Shown in pieces: positions 36,320-46,200 of a stretch of DNA of 64,000 bases. The notes beneath the pieces were generated by a model. That model was not told the DNA's origin. It worked only from the letters and a program-made list of their open reading frames with translations, and did not search any database. The DNA is taken from the NCBI RefSeq assembly GCF_009909145.1, contig NZ_JAAAPJ010000005.1:248001-312000 (forward strand), written 5' to 3'. Both the position numbers and the translations under genes were made by a program. The DNA comes from Corallococcus silvisoli (GTDB lineage Bacteria > Myxococcota > Myxococcia > Myxococcales > Myxococcaceae). Numbering within the stretch: the stretch's first letter is position 1; each line of letters opens with the position of its first letter.

Positions 36320-37707
36320 CCATGCCCTTCCGACGATGCCTCTTCCTCCTGGCGCTGGTATGTGGGTCCCTGGCGCTTGCCGCACCGGACCCGGTGGACG
36401 CGTACGTGCGGGCGGAGATGGCGCGCAATCACATCCCCGCCGCGGCGGTCGCGGTCGTTCGCGACGGCAAGGTGATCAAGCAGCAGGCCTACGGGACGGC
36501 GAACCTGGAATGGAACGCCCCCGCGACGCCCCGTTCGTCGTTCCAGCTTGCCTCAGGCACCAAGATGTTCACCGCGGTGCTCCTGATGGACCTCGTGGGC
36601 CAGGGAAGGATCCGCCTCGACGATCCGATCTCCCAATACATCACGGACATCCCACCGGCCTGGAGCCGGATCACCGTCCGCCAGCTGGCCAGTCACACGT
36701 CTGGCATGAAGCCGGGGCCCCCGAACGCGGACATCTCGGATGTCGCCGCGGCGGTCGAAGCGGAGAAGCAACGCCCGCTCGTCTCCGCGCCGGGTGAAAA
36801 GGCCGCCTACGGCTCCGAGGACTTCACCCTCCTGATCCACATCCTGGAGAAGGCCAGCGGCGTTCCGTACCGGCAGCTCCTCCGCGAGCGCATCACCGCG
36901 CCCCTCGGCATGTCCAACACCGGCTTCGACTCCGCCGCCAATGACGTGGAGCACATCGTCTTGACCAGTGACGTCATGCCCGGCCGGGTCGCGACCTACC
37001 AGTGGAAGGACGACCACCAGCAGCAATACTGGTTCGTGTATCCCTCTTTCACGATCGCGGCGGGAGGCCTGTTCTCCAGCATCACGGACATGTCCAGGTT
37101 CATGAGCGCGCTGATGACCGGCAAGCTGCTGAACGCGGAGCTGCGCACCGCCATGTTCACGCCCGCCACGCTCAACGACGGCACTCACGGGAAATTCGGC
37201 ATCGCCTGGGCCGTGGGACGCTTTCAGGGCCGAACCGAGGTCGCGCACAGTGGGGGTCCGGCGCTGTCGGACACGGTCTACTACCCAGACGACAAGCTGG
37301 CCGTGGTCGTGCTGACGAACCAGCGGAACCTGTCCACGACGCTGGCGCATGGCGTGGCCCGCCTCTACCTGCCGCCCCCCTCCTTCTTGAACGACCCTGG
37401 CGTCACCGACTCCGAGCCGGCGCGGACCGAGAGGGTGAAGAGGGTGTTGGTGTCCCTGGCCCAGGGGAGCGCCGCCGCCAGCGACTTCTCCTCCCCCGCG
37501 AAGGAGGACCTCGCCGGCCTGAATCAGTGGATGCCGCTGGAGGTCAGTGGAATGCCCGCGCTGAGCCGCCTCGTCCTGCTGAGTGACTCCGCGGACCACC
37601 GGGCGCGGACCTACCGTGCCGTGTATGGCAAGGATCAGACCCGGCGCTGGTCTGTCACCTTCGATCCTTCCGGGCTGATCTCGGAAGTGGACGTGACGGT
37701 CGAATAA
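36316..37707 (+). CDS. Second exported serine hydrolase, beta-lactamase-like
   Basis: 463 residues. A signal peptide ends near SLALAAP. Motifs: S80-G-T-K83, Y165-G-S167 (Asn of YxN missing) and HSGG in place of KTG. It is similar in plan to the preceding gene but diverged in sequence. An extra C-terminal domain of about 110 residues after residue 355 may bind substrate or oligomerise. The four-base overlap with the gene before it shows an operon. Esterase, peptidase or beta-lactamase activity cannot be decided from sequence. A strong hairpin follows the stop. Confidence 0.85.
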   Translation: MTMPFRRCLFLLALVCGSLALAAPDPVDAYVRAEMARNHIPAAAVAVVRDGKVIKQQAYGTANLEWNAPATPRSSFQLASGTKMFTAVLLMDLVGQGRIRLDDPISQYITDIPPAWSRITVRQLASHTSGMKPGPPNADISDVAAAVEAEKQRPLVSAPGEKAAYGSEDFTLLIHILEKASGVPYRQLLRERITAPLGMSNTGFDSAANDVEHIVLTSDVMPGRVATYQWKDDHQQQYWFVYPSFTIAAGGLFSSITDMSRFMSALMTGKLLNAELRTAMFTPATLNDGTHGKFGIAWAVGRFQGRTEVAHSGGPALSDTVYYPDDKLAVVVLTNQRNLSTTLAHGVARLYLPPPSFLNDPGVTDSEPARTERVKRVLVSLAQGSAAASDFSSPAKEDLAGLNQWMPLEVSGMPALSRLVLLSDSADHRARTYRAVYGKDQTRRWSVTFDPSGLISEVDVTVE

Positions 37708-37728
37708 GGGCCGACACGCTTCAGCCAC

Positions 37729-37759
37729 GGATGGGCGGCGCGACCCACGCCGCCCATCC
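37729..37759. terminator. Bidirectional hairpin between serine hydrolase and OmpA genes
   Basis: A perfect 12-bp stem: ggatgggcggcg (37729-37740) with cgccgcccatcc (37748-37759) around a 7-nt loop. It lies between two convergent genes. No T-run follows on either strand. Confidence 0.6.
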
Positions 37760-37768
37760 TGAGTGGGC

Positions 37769-38284
37769 CTACAGCCGGACCTGGAGCTCGTAGCGGCGGT
37801 TCTTCGCCTTCTTCGCCTCGGTGTTGTCCGGCTTCACCAGGGGGCGCTCGGAGCCGAAGCCCACGGCGGTGATCTCTCCACGGGGGATGCCCCGAGCGAC
37901 CAGCTCCTTGACGATGGCCTCCGCGCGCTGCTCGCTGAGCGACTTGTTCTTCGCGGCGTCGCCCGTCGAGTCGGTGTGACCGGAGACCTCGAACTTGTAG
38001 CCACTCACCCCGGCGGCGACGAGCTGCTTCTTGGCGTCGATGAGGACGTTGGTGAGCTTCTTGAGCTTCGCGTCGCAGCCGGGGGCCAGCTCCGCGGTGC
38101 CCGTCTTGAAGCTGCACTGGTTCTTGCGGCCCTCATCCGTCAGCTTCGTGTTGACGCGCTTCTCGACGGTGGACTTGCTGGCGTCGCCCGCGGCCTTCTT
38201 GATGGAATCGAAGGGGCTTTGCGCGGCGGCCACACCCGGAACGGCCAGCAGCGACACGGCGATGCAGAACGCCTTGAGCTTCAT
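37769..38284 (-). CDS. OmpA-family peptidoglycan-binding protein, exported
   Basis: 171 residues from ATG 38284 with GAGGAG upstream; in-frame codons further upstream are not signal-like. The signal peptide ends at GVAAAQ. A short helical region (about 25-60) leads to an OmpA C-terminal domain: FEVSGHTDSTGD, SEQRAEAIVKELVARG and KAKNRRYEL, including the Asp and Arg that hold diaminopimelate of peptidoglycan. It has no beta-barrel or lipobox, so it is probably a soluble periplasmic protein linking something to the wall. It is divergent from another OmpA-type gene. Confidence 0.88.
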   Translation of the reverse strand: MKLKAFCIAVSLLAVPGVAAAQSPFDSIKKAAGDASKSTVEKRVNTKLTDEGRKNQCSFKTGTAELAPGCDAKLKKLTNVLIDAKKQLVAAGVSGYKFEVSGHTDSTGDAAKNKSLSEQRAEAIVKELVARGIPRGEITAVGFGSERPLVKPDNTEAKKAKNRRYELQVRL

Positions 38285-38427
38285 ACGTGGGACTCCTCGG
38301 GCTCCAGTGGAGGAAGGGAGCCGAGCCCCAAGGCTGCCGAGGGCGGCGCGTCCCGTCCAGCGCCAAGTCCCGGCGGTGTTGGACGCCTGCCTCCTCTTCT
38401 CGCGCACTCCCGGCGAACCTCGGGCGT

Positions 38428-38448
38428 CGCACGCGACCGTGGCGTGCG
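38428..38448. promoter_or_regulatory. Inverted repeat between divergent OmpA-type genes
   Basis: cgcacgc (38428-38434) and gcgtgcg (38442-38448) form perfect 7-bp arms with a 7-bp spacer in the 291-bp region between the two OmpA-type genes. The site lies about equally far from both starts, so a shared operator is possible. Nothing else convincing was seen in this gap. Confidence 0.3.
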
Positions 38449-38575
38449 CGAACACCGGCTGCCCTCGCTGGAACATTGCACCCCCAGACACCTGCACGCA
38501 CCCGGGTCGCCTTGAGGCGCACCCGGGGGATGTCCGTAGCGTGGCCTCGGTCCATTCCACCCCGGAGGTCGCGAC

Positions 38576-39451
38576 ATGGAGACGGAACGCGGAAGAGCCT
38601 GGGTGCCCTGGTTGGTGACGGCGCTGGTCACGGTGCTGGCGGGCATGGTGCTGTATCTGTCGCATCGCAGCTCGAACATCGCGGACGCCGCCGCCGCGGC
38701 GGCGACCACCCGGGCCAACGAGGCCGAGGCCGCGAAGCGGTCGCTCGAGTCGAAGCTGTCCGCGCTGGAGCTGGAGCGCACGAAGCTGACCGCCGAGAAG
38801 GAGCAGCTCAACACCGAGAAGGATCAGCTCAACCAGACGGTGCAGGAGCAGGAAGCGGAGCTGACCCGGCTCAAGGCCACCTACGAGGACCTGCAGGACA
38901 AGATGAAGAAGGAGATCGCCGAGGGTGCCATCCGCCTGACGCAGAACGGGGGCCGCATCCAGGTGGACCTCGTCGACAAGGTCCTCTTCGATTCAGGCGA
39001 CGCCAGCATCAGCGCGCGCGGCCAGGAGGTCCTCACCCGGCTGGGCGGCGTGCTGTCCAAGGTGGATGACAAGCTCATCCAGGTGTCGGGACACACCGAC
39101 GACTCACCGCCCTCGCAGAAGCTCCAGGCCACCTTCCCCACCAACTGGGAGCTGTCCGTCGCGCGCGCGGTCAACGTGGTGCGCTTCCTCCAGGACAAGG
39201 GAGGCGTGCCGGCGAAGCGCATGCTCGCGGCGGGCTACGGCGACACGCGGCCCCTGACGGCCAATGCCTCGCCGCAGGGTCGCGCTCGCAACCGTCGCAT
39301 CGAGCTGTTGTTGATTCCGGAGCTGGCTGCCCGGCGCAACCCCGCCATCGCGAAGGCCGCCCCTGCGAAGGCCACCCCGGCCAAGGCCGCCCCCGTGAAG
39401 GCCGTCCCCGCGAAGGCCGTCATCGTGAAGAAGCCCCAGCGCGGCAAGTAG
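38576..39451 (+). CDS. Membrane-anchored coiled-coil OmpA-domain protein
   Basis: 291 residues. One membrane helix (WLVTALVTVLAGMVLYL, residues 12-28) is followed by an Ala/Glu/Lys/Leu-rich coiled coil (about 35-115) and an OmpA/MotB-type domain (about 120-250: VLFDSGDASIS, VSGHTDD, RMLAAGYGDTRPL, ARNRRIELLL). The tail repeats AKAxPAKA and ends in basic residues, like a histone-H1-type tail. The protein should span from inner membrane to peptidoglycan. MotB has a related layout, but no motA partner is near, so a structural role is more likely. Confidence 0.85.
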   Translation: METERGRAWVPWLVTALVTVLAGMVLYLSHRSSNIADAAAAAATTRANEAEAAKRSLESKLSALELERTKLTAEKEQLNTEKDQLNQTVQEQEAELTRLKATYEDLQDKMKKEIAEGAIRLTQNGGRIQVDLVDKVLFDSGDASISARGQEVLTRLGGVLSKVDDKLIQVSGHTDDSPPSQKLQATFPTNWELSVARAVNVVRFLQDKGGVPAKRMLAAGYGDTRPLTANASPQGRARNRRIELLLIPELAARRNPAIAKAAPAKATPAKAAPVKAVPAKAVIVKKPQRGK

Positions 39452-39481
39452 GCGCGAGGAGATCTCGGAAGCGGTCGCCCT

Positions 39482-39506
39482 CCGGGCAGTGCTGCGCCCT
39501 GCCCGG
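39482..39506. terminator. Hairpin between OmpA-type and LysR genes
   Basis: ccgggcag (39482-39489) pairs with ctgcccgg (39499-39506) around a 9-nt loop, between two convergent genes. No T-run follows. Confidence 0.5.
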
Positions 39507-39532
39507 GGAGCGGCTTCGTCAGGACCGGCGGG

Positions 39533-40444
39533 TCAGAGGGGCCCGGCGGTCGTGAACTCCGCCAGCACGGCTTGCACCTGCTGGCGAAGCCAGCCGTGCG
39601 CACGGTCGGGCTCATGTCGCCGGTGCCATGCGGCCACGATGGGCAGCGCGGGGACGCTCACGGGCATCGGCAGGGACTTGAGACGAAGCGCCTTGAGCGT
39701 GGCGGAGCACATCCGCTCAGGCACCGCCACGAGCAGGTCGGTCTCGCTGGCGAAGCGAAGCGCCGCGGCGCTCGTAGGAGCAGAGGCGGCGACCCGCCGC
39801 GAGAGCCCCTGTGCGGCGAGGACGTCGTCCACGGGGTCGCGGAGGCGCCCGCGCCGGGACACGATGACGTGCTCCGCGTCGGCATAGGCGCGCGCGGTGA
39901 GCTTCCGCCCCGCCAGGGCATGTCGCGCGTGCAGGGCCACGACGAGTCGATCCTGGCCCAGGACCTGATGGGCGATGTCCCGGTGTGACGGCGTGGTCGC
40001 GCCGAGCTCGAGGTCCACGTTCCCCTGCCGCAGGTCGCTCGTGTCGGTGGGTGCCTCCGCCAGCAGCCGCAAGGTGACTCGCGGCGCCGCCTGGCGCATG
40101 CGCGCGAGAAGCCGCGCGCCGATGGCCGTGGCGATGGCGTCGTGACACTGGAGGGTGAACACACGCTCGAGCCGCGACAGGTCCAGCGCGTCGCGCTGGG
40201 CGAGCACCGCCTGGGTGCGCAGCACGATGGCATGCACCTCGTCGCGTACCGCCAGCGCGTAAGGCGTCGGCGTCATGTCGCGCCCCGTCCGCACGAAGAT
40301 CGCGTCGCCCGTGAGGTCTCGGATGCGGCCCAGCGTGCGGCTCATGGCAGGCGACGTGACGTGCATCCGCCGGGCCGCGCCGCCGACGCTGCCCTCTTCG
40401 AGCAGCGCGTCCAAGGCCAGGAGCAGGTTCAGGTCCAGTTGCAT
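39533..40444 (-). CDS. LysR-family transcriptional regulator
   Basis: 303 residues from ATG 40444, which gives the usual family N-terminus (MQLDLNLLLALDALLEEGSV). The helix-turn-helix covers GGAARRMHVTSPAMSRTLGRI. The effector domain follows (VFTLQCHDAIATAIGARLL...). It is divergent from the IMPase-like/oxidoreductase pair with 105 bp between starts, so it most likely regulates that pair and itself. The inducer is unknown. Confidence 0.92.
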   Translation of the reverse strand: MQLDLNLLLALDALLEEGSVGGAARRMHVTSPAMSRTLGRIRDLTGDAIFVRTGRDMTPTPYALAVRDEVHAIVLRTQAVLAQRDALDLSRLERVFTLQCHDAIATAIGARLLARMRQAAPRVTLRLLAEAPTDTSDLRQGNVDLELGATTPSHRDIAHQVLGQDRLVVALHARHALAGRKLTARAYADAEHVIVSRRGRLRDPVDDVLAAQGLSRRVAASAPTSAAALRFASETDLLVAVPERMCSATLKALRLKSLPMPVSVPALPIVAAWHRRHEPDRAHGWLRQQVQAVLAEFTTAGPL

Positions 40445-40549
40445 GGAGGTAACTCGTCGAGTGAGCACATGTAACTGGTGGTTAATTCCGCGCGAACGCA
40501 TCGTCAATGCATCCACTCGCAACGCCCTCCGGGGCTCTCCGAACGGAGC

Positions 40550-41416
40550 ATGACGATGACCACCCTTGGAACCAGGTCCGACCCTGCCAGCCGCCTCGCC
40601 GCGGAAGCTCGAGTGAGCCGGAGTGACGGCGCGCTGCTCGCGGCGGCTGTCTCCGCCGTGCGCGCGGCGGGCGCGCGGATGCTCGAACGGTTCGAGCCGC
40701 TCACTCGGACGCCCACCGACCGGGATGGCGTGGTGAAGGCCATCCTCGAGAACGACAGGGCGTCACTCGCGGTGGGCCGCGAGCTCCTGGAGGCGGCTCG
40801 CCCGGACGCGGGCTGGGTGGAGGACGAGCTGGAAGGGGGCGCGCTCCCCAGTGGGGAGTTCTGGGTCGTGGACCCCGTGGAGGGCAACGTCAACCACGTC
40901 CATGGCCTGACCGAGTGGGGCATCAGCGCGACGCTCGTGCGCGACAACGTCCCGGTCCTCACCGCGGTCCACGAGCCGGTCGCGGGCCACCTCTACACCG
41001 CGGTGCGAGGTGCCGGAGTCGCCTACGTGAACGGCGTGCCGATGCGGCCGTCCGCCAAGACCGAACTCAAGGCCGCCATTGTCACGACCGGACAGGCGAA
41101 GCCCGGGGAGACGGGCGAGACCCACCGCCGTATCGGCCAGTCGGTGACGGCCATGCTGAACGCGGCGCTCGTGGTGCGGATGACCGTGCCGGCCACCTTC
41201 CAGCTAGGGCTGGTGGCGGCGGGGCACATCGACGGCTTCTGGCAGCACAGCGACGTGCGCTCGGGCCTCGTGGCGGGAGCCCTGCTCGTCGCCGAAGCCG
41301 GCGGCGTCGTGACGGACACGCGCGGCAAGCCTTGGACGCTCGCGAGCGAGGACTTCCTCGCGTGTGCGCCGGGGATTCATCGCGAAGCCGTCGAGGTCCT
41401 GCGCGCGCTCGCCTGA
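40550..41416 (+). CDS. Inositol-monophosphatase-like protein with altered metal motifs
   Basis: 288 residues from ATG 40550; a second ATG lies at 40556. The fold is recognisable from WVVDPVEGNVNHVHG (residues 105-119), which matches the family signature WxxDPxDGTxNFxHG, and from a C-terminal AEAGG. The signature reads D109-P-V-E111-G-N113: Glu replaces the second Asp and Asn the Thr. The usual WDxAAG near the end reads HSDVRSG (D235). Metal binding may be changed, and the substrate need not be a sugar phosphate. It is followed after 42 bp by an F420-oxidoreductase-like gene in the same operon. Confidence 0.78.
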   Translation: MTMTTLGTRSDPASRLAAEARVSRSDGALLAAAVSAVRAAGARMLERFEPLTRTPTDRDGVVKAILENDRASLAVGRELLEAARPDAGWVEDELEGGALPSGEFWVVDPVEGNVNHVHGLTEWGISATLVRDNVPVLTAVHEPVAGHLYTAVRGAGVAYVNGVPMRPSAKTELKAAIVTTGQAKPGETGETHRRIGQSVTAMLNAALVVRMTVPATFQLGLVAAGHIDGFWQHSDVRSGLVAGALLVAEAGGVVTDTRGKPWTLASEDFLACAPGIHREAVEVLRALA

Positions 41417-41458
41417 GTGTTGGCCCATCTCGACTCGAAAGGAACAAGGAGCCCCATC

Positions 41459-42094
41459 ATGATGATCAGCATTCTTGGAGCAGGTCGCGTCGGCGGCGCG
41501 CTGGCGCGTGCGCTGGCTGGCAAGAAGCACGAGCTCACCGTTGGCACGCTCGACCCCGCGAAGACAGCCGCCGCGTGGGAGGGACCGGCGGTGCGCCACG
41601 CCCCGCTCGAAGTGGCGGCCAGCGCGTCGCCGCTCATCATCCACGCCACGCCCGGCGACACGGCGCTCGGGACCCTGACGGGGCTGCGCGAGCAGCTTCA
41701 GGGCAAGGTGCTCCTGGACGTATCCAACGCGACGGTGCGACTGCCCAATGGGCTTCCGGGGGGACTTGCGCATCCGGGCACGAGCCTCGGGGAGAAGCTT
41801 CAGGAAGCGCTCCCGGAGACACGGGTGGTCAAGTCACTGAACACCATGCTGTTCAGCGTGATGACCGCCCCGGGCGCGCTCTCGACGCCCCCCACGGCGT
41901 TCATGAGCGGCGATGACGATGGCGCGAAGGGGCAGGTCGCCGCGCTTCTGGGCGAGCTGGGCTGGCGCCCGGAGTGGATCCTGGACCTGGGCGGCATCGA
42001 GACGGCACGAGCCACCGAGGCGATGATCCTGGTGGTGCCTCACGTGATTCGCCGACAGGGGTTCGCGCCATTCGCGGTCAGCATCGTCCGCTGA
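41459..42094 (+). CDS. NADP-binding oxidoreductase of the F420-dependent reductase family
   Basis: 211 residues from ATG 41459 (a second ATG follows at once), with AAGGAG upstream. A Rossmann loop ILGAGRVGGALA (G7-x-G9-x-x-G12) and the overall length fit the NADPH:F420 oxidoreductase/NADP_oxidoreductase family. VVKSLNTM and GDDDGAKGQVAALL are further family landmarks. Many members in bacteria without known F420 roles are annotated only as NAD(P)-binding. It forms an operon with the preceding gene, probably under the divergent LysR regulator. Confidence 0.8.
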   Translation: MMISILGAGRVGGALARALAGKKHELTVGTLDPAKTAAAWEGPAVRHAPLEVAASASPLIIHATPGDTALGTLTGLREQLQGKVLLDVSNATVRLPNGLPGGLAHPGTSLGEKLQEALPETRVVKSLNTMLFSVMTAPGALSTPPTAFMSGDDDGAKGQVAALLGELGWRPEWILDLGGIETARATEAMILVVPHVIRRQGFAPFAVSIVR

Positions 42095-42126
42095 CCGCCG
42101 GTGCGGCGGCGCGTGGCACCGGCGGT
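42094..42126. terminator. Bidirectional hairpin between oxidoreductase and DUF808 genes
   Basis: A perfect 11-bp stem: accgccggtgc (42094-42104, starting in the stop codon) with gcaccggcggt (42116-42126), loop 11 nt. The flanking genes are convergent. Confidence 0.6.
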
Positions 42127-42141
42127 TCCGACGGTGGCGTC

Positions 42142-43089
42142 CTATTCGTGCGCCTTCGCGCCGCGTCCCTTCACCACCTTCTTGCCCAGGGTGAGGAGCA
42201 GCACCAGCACGGCCCCGGCTCCCAGTCCCACCGAGGCATTGAGCAGCATGGGAGCGAGCCCGCCCAGGATGCTGCCCACCCCCGGCACGGCCGCAGCCCA
42301 CGCGGTCAAGGACGTCTCCGCGTGGTGCAGGCCGGAGACGCCGTGCACGAGGATGCCGCCGCCCACCAGGAACATGGCGGCCGTACCCGCCACGGAGAGG
42401 AACTTCATCAGCCACGGCGCCGCGCGGAGGATGCCCGCGCCCAGGCTGCGCTGGAGGCCCCCAGGCTGGCGGGTGAGATACAGCCCCGCGTCATCCAGCT
42501 TCACGATGCCCGCCACCAGCCCATACACGCCCAGGGTCATGATGATGGCGACCCCCACCAGGACCGAGACGCGGGTGGCGAAGGCCGCGGTCGCCACGGT
42601 GCCCAGCGAGATGGCGATGATCTCCGCGGAGAGGATGAAGTCGGTGCGCACCGCCCCCTGGATCTTCTCCTTCTCCAGGGCCACCAGGTCCACGTTCGGA
42701 TCCACCCTCGCCTCGCGCAACTCGGCGCGCTGCTCGCCGCTCTTCTCCTTGCCGTGCAGGAACGAGTGCGCGAGCTTCTCGAAGCCCTCGAAGCAGAGGA
42801 AGGCGCCGCCCACCATCAGCAGCGGCGTCACCAGCCAGGGCGCCAGCGCGCTGATGGCCAGCGCCGCCGGCACCAGGATGGCCTTGTTGACCAGCGAGCC
42901 CTTCGCCACGGCCCACACCACCGGCAGCTCGCGGTCCGCGTTCACGCCCGTCACCTGCTGCGCGTTGAGCGCCAGGTCGTCTCCGAGCACGCCCGCCGTC
43001 TTCTTCGCCGCCACCTTCGTCAGGACAGCGACGTCATCCAGGAGGGTCGCGATGTCATCGATGAGCGCAATCAGGCTACTGCCTGCCAT
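42142..43089 (-). CDS. DUF808 (YedI-like) inner-membrane protein
   Basis: 315 residues. The N-terminus LIALIDDIATLLDDVAVLTKVAAKKTAGVLGDDLA and the segment FLCFEGFEKLAHSF are diagnostic of the DUF808 family. Several hydrophobic segments (ILVPAALAISALAPWL, VGVAIIMTLGVYGLVAGI, MLLNASVGLGAGAVLVLLL) indicate a polytopic inner-membrane protein. No biochemical function is established for the family. It stands alone on the minus strand, 142 bp after the macroglobulin gene start-to-stop direction, with a terminator-like hairpin at its end. Confidence 0.9.
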   Translation of the reverse strand: MAGSSLIALIDDIATLLDDVAVLTKVAAKKTAGVLGDDLALNAQQVTGVNADRELPVVWAVAKGSLVNKAILVPAALAISALAPWLVTPLLMVGGAFLCFEGFEKLAHSFLHGKEKSGEQRAELREARVDPNVDLVALEKEKIQGAVRTDFILSAEIIAISLGTVATAAFATRVSVLVGVAIIMTLGVYGLVAGIVKLDDAGLYLTRQPGGLQRSLGAGILRAAPWLMKFLSVAGTAAMFLVGGGILVHGVSGLHHAETSLTAWAAAVPGVGSILGGLAPMLLNASVGLGAGAVLVLLLTLGKKVVKGRGAKAHE

Positions 43090-43231
43090 GGTGGTCTTCC
43101 GGGCTGGAGGGTTGGGAAGTCGCCTTGCGGCCCGCTCGGCCTAGCACAAGCAGGGAGTCCGAGGCACGGCCTCGCCAGCTCCCCGCTCGGCGGGCCGCCC
43201 TTTCGCCTGAGGCGTCCGGAGACGCCCCCTG

Positions 43232-46200
43232 CTACGGCTTCGGAGCGATGGACACCTTCACGCCCTCGCTCCACGTTTTATGTTCATCCGCGTAATACAA
43301 GTACGCCCGGCTGGCCGGGCCCGTGTAGGTGCCGGGCACCGCGGCCACCAGGGACAGCGGCACGTCGATGCGCTGACGGGGCTCCATGCCGCGCCAGTAC
43401 AGGACGACGTCGCGCCCCAGCACCTCGTACGCATCCACCACCTGCCGCTTCACCAGCTCCTTGAGCTGGTCATGCCGCACCTCCAGCCCGCCCGGCACGC
43501 CGAAGATGGCCACCGCCGTGGGCAGCCGTTGGCCTGTGCGGTTGGCGACCACCACCCGCGCCTCGGTGGGCTCGCCCTCGGTGAGGTCCGTCTTCGCCAG
43601 CGACACCTCCAGCGCCACGCGCGTCTCCTTCGAGCTGTCCGGCACGAGCGCGCTGTACGTGACTTCCACCGAGTACGGCAGCTCCGCGCCGTCCTCCATC
43701 CGCAGCTCCACGCGGCGCGAGCCCGGTCCGAGCAGCGCGCTCACGTCAGGCAGCTTGATGGCTTCCTGAGCGGAGCCGTCGAAGCGCACCGGCTCGCCCA
43801 CCCGGCGGCCATCCACATAGACGCTCACCGTCCCGGGGGTGAGCTTCAGCGCGCGCGCCTTGTCGTAGGCGATGATGGCGCGCAGCGCGAGCACCGTGCT
43901 CTGCGTCGCCCCGTAGCGGCCCCCCTCGCTGGACTCCGCGAGGAACTTCATCGCGCGCTCCACGTTCCCCACGTAGGAGGGCTCGCGCATCCACGCCAGG
44001 GTCGCCAGCGCGGTGGTCTCGATCTTCAGCGTCGCCCCCTCGCTGCCCACGATGGATTGCGTCGCGCCGCCCACCGCGCCGTCGGTCCCCTGCGAGGAAG
44101 CGAGCCGGCCCATCAGCGCCCGGGCCTCGGCCGTGTCACCGGCGAGCGCCAGCGCGTTGGCCGCCAGCGCCACCACGTAGTTGTTGGTGCTCTTCGCCGC
44201 GGCGGCCTTCAGCGAGGCGACCTCGCGCGACAGCTCCTTCGCCTGCGCGGCCGGCTGGCTCGCGCTCTCCAGCAGCGTCCAGAGGATGTACGCGTTCGAC
44301 GTGTCCGCGTCCTCCACCCACACGTGCAGCGCGCGGCGCTTGCGGTTGAAGCCGCCCTGCCCGTCCCGCTGCTGAAGGAGCCACTCGCGCGTGCGCTCCA
44401 GCATCGCGGTGTCCACTTCGCGCACCTGTCGCATGTCCGTGAAGTGCAGCAGGCCGAACGCGGTCAGCGCCTCATGGCCCGGGTTCTGCCCGAACCACTC
44501 AAAGCCCTTCTCGGACGTCTCGTAGCCCATCAGCCGCTGGTAGCCCCGCTCCAGCTTCTCTCGCGCGCTCGCCACCAGCTCGGGGTTCACGCCGGTGTGC
44601 GTCTGGAAGTACTGCTGCGCCATCGTCATCGGGTACGTCGTGGAGCTCGTCTGCTCGAAGCAGCCGGAGGGCTCTTGGATGAGACGGGCCAGCGACTCGG
44701 TCATGTTGGCCAGCGGACCGGGGTAGACGGCGATGGAGGTCCGCACGCTGCCGGGCACCACGCTCTCCGGGAGCACCACCGGGTGCGACGCCGGCCCCTT
44801 CGACGACAGCAGCCCGCCGAAGGACACGCGGCCCGGGAAGCCTCGGGGCTTGATGGACAACGTGCGGGTGACGACGTCCGTGTACTCGCCAGCGCGCGCC
44901 GTGAGCTTCACGTCGACCGGCCGCGCCTCATGGCCAATCTCCAGCGAGAAGAGCTGCCGGCCCCGCTCCAGCGCGGCCAGGTCCACCGTGTGGCCGCCCG
45001 CGACCTTCACATCCCCCTTCAGCTCAAGCGCCACCCCGGCCCCGCCCAGCCTCGCCTCCGTCCCATTCACCAGCGCCACCGGCAGGCGCACCACGTCGCC
45101 CGACGTCACCTCGAGGGGCAGCTTGGGCTCCGCGTAGAACGGCTGCACCGACTCCAGCTGTGCCACCGCCGAGCCGAGCGCGCCGTCACCGCCCACCGCG
45201 CCAGCGAACGCCTTGAACGTCGTGACCGAATCGCTCATCGCGAAGGACACCCGCGCCTCGCCGGTGCGGGCATCCGTGCGCACCCCGGCGTTCCAGTAGA
45301 GCGTCTCCGCGAAGTCCACCCGGTCCCCGGCCTTGCGGTTCGGTCGTACGGCGTGCGCGAACTCGCGGAGGTAGACCCACTGCCTGAGGGGGTGACTCTT
45401 GTCGGCGAAGCGCATGTCCCGCTTCGCGCGCCGGGCCAGCTCCTCCCTCGGCGCCTCCTCCTTCTCCTGGAGCATGCGGGCCGGGGGCGCCGCGGCAGCT
45501 GCTTCGGGAGCCGCGTCCGGAGTGGGCGCGGCGACCGGGGCCACGCCGAGGAACGCATCGGCCACGGGCCTGGCGGCGCCCTCTCCCATGGCGGCCTCCA
45601 TGGCATCCTCGTCCGCGGCCTTGGCGCTCCGCGCCTCCATGACCTGCCCCAGCGCGGGCGCGAGTCTTGGACCATTGAAGGCGGCGACGCGTCCGCCCCC
45701 ACGGGTGGACGGTCGGGACGTGGGGACGGGCTCCTGCGGCCAGCGCACCGCGAGCACGCGCAGCGCCGCGTCACCCTGTCGGGCGAGAAAGCCCTGCGTA
45801 TCCGTCAGCGCGAAGCGACGCCAGCCCTGCGTCCCCAGGAGCAGGTCCACCGCCAGCTTCGACTTCGGATTCTTCGCGTCGAGGTAGAGCTGTGCATCGG
45901 CCAGCTCCTTCACCTCGGGCTCCAGCAGCACCATGACCGGGAGCTGCGGCGCCTGGTCGCGCTTCTCCTGGAGCTCCAGCACCGCGTCATCCGTGACGGT
46001 GAGCATCAGCAGCGCGGAGACCGGCCGGCCGTCGCGCGTCGTCCGGGCCGTGAGCTGCACCGGGCCGCCGGGCACGTAGCGTTCGCGGTCCGCCTTCAGC
46101 TCGACCGTCACTTCCTTCGCGGGCTGGCGGAACACCAGCCGCTCCGCGAGTGGCCGTCCGTCGTGGTCCCACACCGTGGCGACGAGCACACCGTCCGCCT

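Noticed and set aside
38285..38665. N-terminal extension of the minus-strand OmpA-family protein
   Set aside because: ATG 38284 has GAGGAG upstream and begins a clean signal peptide; the extension overlaps the divergent gene and has no family match.
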